DNA of 64,000 bases from Paraburkholderia caballeronis (GTDB lineage Bacteria; Pseudomonadota; Gammaproteobacteria; Burkholderiales; Burkholderiaceae): contig NZ_FNSR01000002.1 in the NCBI RefSeq assembly GCF_900104845.1, positions 248,001 to 312,000 on the forward strand, written 5' to 3'. The translations under genes were made by a program, and so were the position numbers. Shown here in pieces: positions 59,065 to 64,000 of this stretch (position 1 is the first letter of the stretch; the number at the start of each line of letters is the position of its first letter). Below the pieces are notes generated by a model. It was not told the DNA's origin and made no database searches. It saw nothing but the letters and a program-made list of their open reading frames with translations.

Positions 59065-60192
59065 TCAAAACAGGTGGCGTATGCCCGTGAGCAGCAGTAG
59101 CTGGCTGCGAGTGCTCGAAGGAGTGGCCTGGAAGATGACGGCGGGCGCAAGCGGACCATTGGACGCCCGGACGTAGTTCGCGAACGCGAACACGTCGGTC
59201 CGCTTCGACAGGTAGTAGTCGACGCTCGCCTGGGCCTGATTCCAGTGCGGATCCGCGCTCACGCCCTGATAGTGGCCGCTGGTGTAGAGCCACGCCGCGG
59301 ACACTACCCATGCCGGCGTCAGCTGATACACGCCGATCACGTCGAAGTTGTTCAGGTTGACGCCGGTGTTGTCGAGGTACGAGAAATGCACGTTCGAATA
59401 CATGCTCGCCACGCTGAACGCGCCCATCCGGTACAGGCCGCCCACCGCCGCGACCTCCTGATGCCTCACGCCGACCTTGCTGTCGAGCGGACTCGTATGG
59501 AACAGCGCGAACGGCGCACCCGCATAGTCGTCGGTGACCGCGCCATTGGCGTTCGCCGTCCCCGGCTGGTCGATCGACAGATAGGCCGCCGCCAGCCGAA
59601 CACTCCCGTTGTCGTAGCCGACGCCCGCGCTCCATGCGCGGTTCTGCGAAAAATCGCCGGCCTTGTTGCTGAACGCATACAGCCCCTCGAAAGTCAGTCC
59701 GCCGAAATTCGGGCTCACGTACTTGACGGAGTTGTTGTAGCGGAAATTGCCTTCGACGTTGTCGCTGTCGCCGAGCGTGGTTCCGAAGCCCGGCCCGAAC
59801 GCCTGCGGCTCGTAGCGGTCCAGATAGTCCCACATCATGTCGTACTGCCGGCCGAAGGTCATCGTGCCATAGCGATTGCTGCCGAGGCCGACGAACGCCT
59901 GACGGCCGAACATGCGTCCGCCCTGACCGAGCGTGCCGTTCGTCGAGCTGAAGCCGTTTTCGAGCTGCGCGAGCGCGGCGAGGCCGCCGCCCAGATCCTC
60001 GCGGATCTTCAGCCCCCAGCGGTTGTTCTGGTTCGCGCCGCTGAACATCTGGACCGCACTCTTGCCCCCCTCGTTGTTCACATAGCCGATGCCGGTTGAA
60101 ATGATCCCGTAAAGCGTCACGCTGCTCTGCGCCCACGACGGCGACGAGCACATCCCGGAACATAAAATCAGTAGGACTAATCTAGTTTTCAT
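59065..60192 (-). CDS. Gram-negative porin (second copy)
   Basis: A 375-residue outer membrane porin with a 21-residue signal peptide ending SSPSWA and the mature start QSSVTLYGIISTGIGYVNNEGG. Family motifs are NRWGLKIREDLGGGLAALAQLENGF and MFGRQAFVGLGSNRYGTMTFGRQYD, and it ends LLLLTGIRHLF with terminal Phe. It is clearly a separate paralogue of the porin at 25755-26987. It is transcribed with the permease and monooxygenase genes and probably admits their substrate. GGAGAG lies 7 bases before the ATG. The 84 bases between it and the permease show no hairpin. Confidence 0.95.
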   Translation of the reverse strand: MKTRLVLLILCSGMCSSPSWAQSSVTLYGIISTGIGYVNNEGGKSAVQMFSGANQNNRWGLKIREDLGGGLAALAQLENGFSSTNGTLGQGGRMFGRQAFVGLGSNRYGTMTFGRQYDMMWDYLDRYEPQAFGPGFGTTLGDSDNVEGNFRYNNSVKYVSPNFGGLTFEGLYAFSNKAGDFSQNRAWSAGVGYDNGSVRLAAAYLSIDQPGTANANGAVTDDYAGAPFALFHTSPLDSKVGVRHQEVAAVGGLYRMGAFSVASMYSNVHFSYLDNTGVNLNNFDVIGVYQLTPAWVVSAAWLYTSGHYQGVSADPHWNQAQASVDYYLSKRTDVFAFANYVRASNGPLAPAVIFQATPSSTRSQLLLLTGIRHLF

Positions 60193-60283
60193 GAACTCTC
60201 CGTTGATTTTCGTTGACGACCGATTTTTTTGACGACAGGAACGAAAGCGCCGGCCTGCGGCGGCTCGCACCCGGTACTACGCA

Positions 60284-61120
60284 CTACAGAAGCGGCTTCA
60301 GAAACGCGCCCAGACAAGCGTTGAATGCCGACGCGTTTTCGATGTTCGACAGGTGTCCGGCGCCGGGAACCACGCGCAGGACGGCGCCCGGAATACAGGC
60401 TGCAAGCTCTTGCGCCAGCGGAAGGGGCGTGAGCGTATCGTGCTCGCCGACCATCACGAGCGTCGGCGCGGAAATCGATGACAGGTCGCCCGCGAAGTCG
60501 TCGTCCAGATTCGCCTTGATGGTCTTCAGATAACTGCCGGCGCGCAGCATCGAAATGCTGGCCACGAGTTCCTGCATCGCGGCGTCGGCGATGTCCGGGC
60601 CGGCGAGCCCGCGCGCGACCGCGGGCGCGATATCGGCCGGGGTCCGGCCCGCGAGCAGCGGCTCGGCGCGCGCCGCGAGAAAGGCCGCGCGCTCGTCGGG
60701 CGAGCGGGTGTCGCGCGTGTCCGGCCGGGTATCGACGAGGGTCAGCGACGCGACGCGCTGCGGATACAGCAGCGCGAAACGCTGCGCAATCCGCCCGCCG
60801 AGCGAGAGGCCGACCAGATGCACGCGGGCCGCGCCGCAGTGGTCGATCAGCCGCCGCACGTCGTGCGCAAAATCGGCGATCGTCACGTCTCCGTCGTAGT
60901 CGTCGCTTGCGCCGTAACCGCGGGCGTCCCAGCTCGCCGCGCGCGCGAACGCGCCGACTGCGGTCAGTTGGCGATACCAGTTCGACCGGTTGCCGCCGAT
61001 CCCATGCAGGAACAGCACCAGTTCGCCGCTGCCGCATGCGGAAAATGCAATGCGCGGCGAACCGGGCACCTGCACGAACGGCCAGGGCGGCGGCGCGCCG
61101 GGATAGCTGACTTCATCCAT
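60284..61120 (-). CDS. Alpha/beta hydrolase (3-oxoadipate enol-lactonase-like)
   Basis: A 278-residue hydrolase. The oxyanion region is LFLHGIGGNRSNWYRQL, the nucleophile elbow is HLVGLSLGGRIAQ (Ser in GLSLGG, near 117), the acid is expected in VMVGEHDTLTPL, and the catalytic His is in VPGAGHLSNIENASAF. This is the pattern of carboxyl-ester hydrolases and enol-lactonases such as PcaD. ATG 61120 has GGAGG 6 bases upstream. It is divergent from the MarR gene and its promoter carries the MarR-type operator, so it is likely part of the same pathway as the monooxygenase. Confidence 0.92.
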   Translation of the reverse strand: MDEVSYPGAPPPWPFVQVPGSPRIAFSACGSGELVLFLHGIGGNRSNWYRQLTAVGAFARAASWDARGYGASDDYDGDVTIADFAHDVRRLIDHCGAARVHLVGLSLGGRIAQRFALLYPQRVASLTLVDTRPDTRDTRSPDERAAFLAARAEPLLAGRTPADIAPAVARGLAGPDIADAAMQELVASISMLRAGSYLKTIKANLDDDFAGDLSSISAPTLVMVGEHDTLTPLPLAQELAACIPGAVLRVVPGAGHLSNIENASAFNACLGAFLKPLL

Positions 61121-61188
61121 TTCTGCCTCCAGAATAGGCAAACCCGTTGCCGCATCGCAGTTGCATCGATCCGGCGAAACATGGAAAA

Positions 61189-61207
61189 TACATGTAATTT
61201 CATATGT
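61189..61207. promoter_or_regulatory. MarR-type operator copy 2 (before hydrolase)
   Basis: TACATGTAATTTCATATGT lies just downstream of the start expected from the promoter at 61218-61246, the right place for repression of the hydrolase gene. It matches the copy at 57631-57649 at 16 of 19 positions. Both belong to the spacer region of the adjacent MarR-family gene or its presumed targets. Confidence 0.65.
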
Positions 61208-61217
61208 ATATGAAGCA

Positions 61218-61246
61218 ACACTAGGGCATCAATTTTTGCGTGTCAA
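61218..61246 (-). promoter_or_regulatory. Predicted promoter of hydrolase gene
   Basis: On the minus strand a perfect TTGACA (61246-61241) and TAGTGT (61223-61218) are 17 bases apart. Transcription would start near 61211, at the edge of operator copy 2. Confidence 0.65.
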
Positions 61247-61314
61247 CGGGCGCGGGCCGTCGTTGGGGATGACTCCCAGCCGCCGCGGCGAACTTTTCGA
61301 ACAGGGGAAAATGG

Positions 61315-61881
61315 ATGAATGCGTCGAGGCGTAACCGGTCAGCCGGCGAGAAGAACGAAACGCCCGTAAAAAACGCCGTACCCAGAAACGCGTCGTCGAG
61401 CGTATCGGACAACCCGGACGCCCCGGACAGCGCCGCCGCGCCGCCCGACCCCGCGTACTTCACCGATCAGTTCGTGCCGTATCTGATCAACCATGCGGCA
61501 AGCCTCTTCAACCTGCAGTTCAAGAAGGACCTGCGCAAGCTGGACATCTCGGTGATCCAGTGGCGCGTGCTGGCTGTGCTGCACGGCTCGCCGGGGCTGG
61601 CGCTGCGGGAGATCGTCGAGAAGACCGCGATCGATCAGCCGACGCTCAGCCGCGTCATCGACCAGTTGCACGAGCGGGCGCTGCTCGAACGCAGCGCCCG
61701 CGAATCGGATGGGCGCTACCTGTCGCTGTCACTGACGAAGGAAGGGGATGCGTTGTACGAGCGCCTGTGGCAACTCGCATGGAAGCACTATCAGCGCGGC
61801 ACGGCCAATCTGACCGAGAGCGAGACCGATACGCTGATCAGCCTGCTGCGCAAGACGATCAGCAGCCTCAAGAACGAATGA
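61315..61881 (+). CDS. MarR-family transcriptional regulator
   Basis: A 188-residue MarR protein. After a 45-residue disordered head, the dimer helix (FTDQFVPYLINHAASLFNLQFKKDLRKLDIS) is followed by a winged HTH: QWRVLAVLHGSPGLALREIVEKTAIDQPTLSRVIDQLHERALLERSARESDGRYLSLSLT (quoted for its order). It is divergent from the hydrolase gene; a 19-bp operator between them recurs before the monooxygenase gene, so it probably represses both and is released by an aromatic or other small ligand. AGGGGA precedes the ATG. Confidence 0.94.
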   Translation: MNASRRNRSAGEKNETPVKNAVPRNASSSVSDNPDAPDSAAAPPDPAYFTDQFVPYLINHAASLFNLQFKKDLRKLDISVIQWRVLAVLHGSPGLALREIVEKTAIDQPTLSRVIDQLHERALLERSARESDGRYLSLSLTKEGDALYERLWQLAWKHYQRGTANLTESETDTLISLLRKTISSLKNE

Positions 61882-61975
61882 CAGCCGGTTCAGGACGTCC
61901 GCTGAAACAGCCGGCGCCAGCGTCGCTGGTCAGCGGTTCGTGCAGCAGCGTCGGCCGGTCGTTGCGACCGGGCCG

Positions 61976-63214
61976 CTACCGGCCGTGGCCTGTCGATTCG
62001 TCGAGCGCATCCTCGACGAGTTCGATCCAGTGCCGCACGCCGGTGCGGTTCGCGCCGGCCAGATGCGTCTGGCAGCCGATATTCGCCGTCACGATCAACT
62101 CGGGCGTCCCGCTTTCCAGCGCATCGAGCTTGCGTTCGCGCAGCTGCACGGCAAGCTCGGGCTGCGTGATCGAATACGTTCCCGCTGACCCGCAGCACAG
62201 GTGGGAATCGGGCACGTCGGTCAGGTCGTAGCCGAGTTTCGTCAGCAGCCCCTCGACTGCGCCGCCCAGCTTCTGCGCATGCTGCAACGTACACGGACAG
62301 TGGAACGCGATCCGCCGGCGCGTCGCCGTCTCCAGTGCATCCAGCGGCTCTGCGCCGAGCACTTCGACAAGATCGCGAGCCAGTTCGCTGACCCGCGCCG
62401 CCTTATCCGCATAGGCCGGATCGTCCCGCAACAGATGCGCATACTCTTTGACGAACGCGCCGCATCCGCTCGCGGTCTGCACGATCGCCTCCGCGCCGGC
62501 CTCGATCGCCGGCCACCACGCGTCGATGTTGCGGCGCGCGCGTTGCAGGCCGTCCTGCTGCGCGTTCAGGTGATACTCGGCCGCGCCGCAGCAGCCGGCC
62601 TGCGGCGCGGCGACGACGCTGATACCGAGCCGGTCGAGCACCCGCGCGGCAGCGGCGTTCGTATTCGGCGACAGCGACGGCTGCACGCAGCCTTCCAGCA
62701 TCAACATGCGGCGCGCGTGCCGTGCACCCGGACGCGGTTTCGCCGCCACGGGTACGGCCGGAATCTTTTGTCTAATCCGTCGCGGCAGCAACGGACGCGC
62801 GATACGGCCAGCCCTGAGCAACGCGTCGAACGCGGCCGGCCGCGGAATGATCCGCCGCAGTCCGGCACGCAGCATCCGCTCGCCGGCGGGCCGGCTCACC
62901 CGCCGCTCGATTTCCGCGCGGCCGATATCGAGCAGCGAGTGATACGTGACGCCGGACGGACAGGTGGTCTCGCAGTTCCGGCACGTCAGGCAGCGATCGA
63001 GATGCAGCTGCGTCTTTTGCGTGACCTCCTCGCCCTCCAGCAGTTGCTTGATCAGGTAGATCCGGCCGCGCGGTCCATCGAGTTCGTTGCCGAGCAACTG
63101 ATAGGTCGGACAGGTTGCATTGCAGAAGCCGCAATGCACGCAACTGCGCAGGATCGATTCCGCTTCGTCGGCGCGCGACAAGGTCTGCGCTTCGGCGCTG
63201 AGACGGGTTTGCAT
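61976..63214 (-). CDS. glcF: Glycolate oxidase iron-sulfur subunit GlcF
   Basis: A 412-residue protein with two 4Fe-4S ferredoxin motifs at the N-terminus (CVHCGFCNATCPTYQ near 25-39 and CLTCRNCETTCPSG near 75-88), followed by two CCG domains with GCCGAAEYHL and LCCGSAGTYSITQPELA. This is the layout of GlcF, which passes electrons from the flavin subunits GlcD/GlcE to the membrane quinone pool during glycolate oxidation. It lies 32 bases after glcE. The spacer to the convergent MarR gene has only a short 7-bp hairpin (61955-61971). Confidence 0.96.
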   Translation of the reverse strand: MQTRLSAEAQTLSRADEAESILRSCVHCGFCNATCPTYQLLGNELDGPRGRIYLIKQLLEGEEVTQKTQLHLDRCLTCRNCETTCPSGVTYHSLLDIGRAEIERRVSRPAGERMLRAGLRRIIPRPAAFDALLRAGRIARPLLPRRIRQKIPAVPVAAKPRPGARHARRMLMLEGCVQPSLSPNTNAAAARVLDRLGISVVAAPQAGCCGAAEYHLNAQQDGLQRARRNIDAWWPAIEAGAEAIVQTASGCGAFVKEYAHLLRDDPAYADKAARVSELARDLVEVLGAEPLDALETATRRRIAFHCPCTLQHAQKLGGAVEGLLTKLGYDLTDVPDSHLCCGSAGTYSITQPELAVQLRERKLDALESGTPELIVTANIGCQTHLAGANRTGVRHWIELVEDALDESTGHGR

Positions 63215-63246
63215 GGTCGCTTCCTCGGCTTCCGGTCGATGATGGG

Positions 63247-64000
63247 TCAGCAGTTGCCGTAGAGCCGGCCGGGATTGAAGATGCCGTGCGGATCGAGCCG
63301 GCGCTTCAGTTCGCCATGCAGCCGCGCAAGCGGCGCCGCCAGCGGCATGAACGGACCGTCGCCGGCCGCTTCGTCTTCGTTGGCGGGCGACACGGGTTTC
63401 GTGTAGCAGGTCGCGTGGCCGCCGGCCGCCGCGGCGATCGCGCGTATCGCCGCGGCCGGCGCATCGCTCTTCAGCCAGCGCTGCGCGCCGCCCCAGTCGA
63501 GCAGCACGTCGCCCGGCAGCGGCATCAGCGGCGTCGCGTTGGGCAACGACAGGCGCCACAACGGACGCGGATCGTCGAAGAACGGCAGACGCCGTTCGCG
63601 CAGCCCGGTCCAGAACGGCATGGGGACGTGCATGCCGCCGATGCGGTCGCGCGCGGAGGACACCGCCCCTTCCCCGCCTTCGAGCCGCACGTGCAGCAGG
63701 CCGTCGACGTAACACGCGCCCGTCACCGGCAGCGCGGCGCGACGCCAGCCCGACAGTTCCGCGAGCGCCTCGGCGGCCGTCATGTCGAGCGCGGCACAGT
63801 GGGTCGCGCGCGGCTTCGGCAGCACCTTCATCGACACCTCGGTGATCAGCGCAAGACAGCCGAAACTGCCGGCCGTGAGCCGCGACATGTCGTAACCGGC
63901 GACGTTCTTCATCACTTCGCCGCCGAAACGCAGGTGCTTCGCTTCCCCCGTAATCAGCCGGCAGCCGAGCACGAAGTCGCGCACCGCGCCGGCCCACGGC
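63247..64000 (-). CDS. glcE: Glycolate oxidase FAD-binding subunit GlcE (partial, runs off window edge)
   Basis: The C-terminal part of GlcE, 250 codons, continuing past base 64000. The visible sequence contains PWAGAVRDFVLGCRLITGEAKHLRFGGEVMKNVAGYDMSRLTAGSFGCLALITEVSMKVLPKP (quoted for its order), the FAD-binding PCMH segment typical of GlcD/GlcE, and ends LDPHGIFNPGRLYGNC. It forms the glycolate dehydrogenase complex with GlcD and GlcF. glcD is expected just beyond the window edge. The nearest internal Met is not a real start because the conserved domain continues upstream of it. Confidence 0.95.
   Translation of the reverse strand, partial: PWAGAVRDFVLGCRLITGEAKHLRFGGEVMKNVAGYDMSRLTAGSFGCLALITEVSMKVLPKPRATHCAALDMTAAEALAELSGWRRAALPVTGACYVDGLLHVRLEGGEGAVSSARDRIGGMHVPMPFWTGLRERRLPFFDDPRPLWRLSLPNATPLMPLPGDVLLDWGGAQRWLKSDAPAAAIRAIAAAAGGHATCYTKPVSPANEDEAAGDGPFMPLAAPLARLHGELKRRLDPHGIFNPGRLYGNC

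Noticed and set aside
61955..61971. Hairpin between marR and glcF as a terminator
   Set aside because: The stem is only 7 bp (CCGGTCG-TTG-CGACCGG) and has no T run, so it is too weak to list as a terminator.
1..64000. CRISPR arrays, insertion sequences, integrases, tRNA or rRNA genes
   Set aside because: No repeated spacer pattern, transposase-like protein, or tRNA/rRNA signature was recognised anywhere in the window.

Overview
The window is GC-rich DNA from a betaproteobacterium, most likely Burkholderia, Paraburkholderia or Caballeronia. The grounds are the two Gram-negative trimeric porins of the Burkholderiales type, FecI/FecR and TonB systems, paired DUF1989 proteins, the high third-position GC, and many long spurious reading frames on the opposite strands. 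No rRNA, tRNA, CRISPR array, transposase or phage gene was seen. The content (transporters, catabolic operons and their local regulators) fits an accessory or second-replicon region.

Layout. 1-2209 (minus): a DUF485-like small membrane protein, a sodium:solute symporter and a partial HpaI-type aldolase. 2673-7037 (minus): an operon of two unrecognised proteins and an M61-type peptidase behind a predicted sigma-54 promoter with two dyad activator sites. 7376-11771 (minus): a sigma-54 activator with an unusual C-terminal repeat domain, a DUF917 (S-methyl-thiohydantoin desulfurase-like) protein and an Asp/Glu/hydantoin racemase-like protein. 12278-13799 (minus): FecR and FecI-type sigma factor. 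14783-25267 (minus): an apparent eight-gene operon of TonB-dependent receptor, TonB, ExbB, ExbD, YddA-like ABC transporter, thioredoxin-fold protein, TldD and TldE/PmbA. It resembles the protease-associated protein import systems (Fus/Ydd-PqqL) with a different peptidase.

25755-36126: a catabolic island (porin, GntR regulator, DUF35 and thiolase-like pair, two CoA-transferase family III proteins, Rieske oxygenase and reductase, MFS permease). Three promoters carry the same AATTGGT-N3-ACCAATT operator, so the GntR protein probably controls them together. 36285-45117: an AraC regulator divergent from a hydroxamate-type siderophore uptake operon (receptor, FhuC, FhuD, double-length FhuB) that ends in a PvdE-type exporter with no biosynthetic genes nearby. 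45122-49363 (minus): an SsuABC-type transporter with an amidohydrolase. 49548-55725: a polar amino-acid-type ABC transporter co-transcribed with three DUF1989 proteins, divergent from an RpiR regulator. 55834-61881: porin, MHS-type permease, luciferase-like monooxygenase, FMN reductase and alpha/beta hydrolase next to a MarR regulator; two promoters share one 19-bp operator. 61976-64000 (minus): glycolate oxidase subunits GlcF and partial GlcE.

The window is therefore a series of self-contained uptake-plus-catabolism modules, each with its own regulator. The two least familiar are the sigma-54/M61 operon and the TonB-TldD/E operon. All functions are read from sequence motifs; no database search was run.
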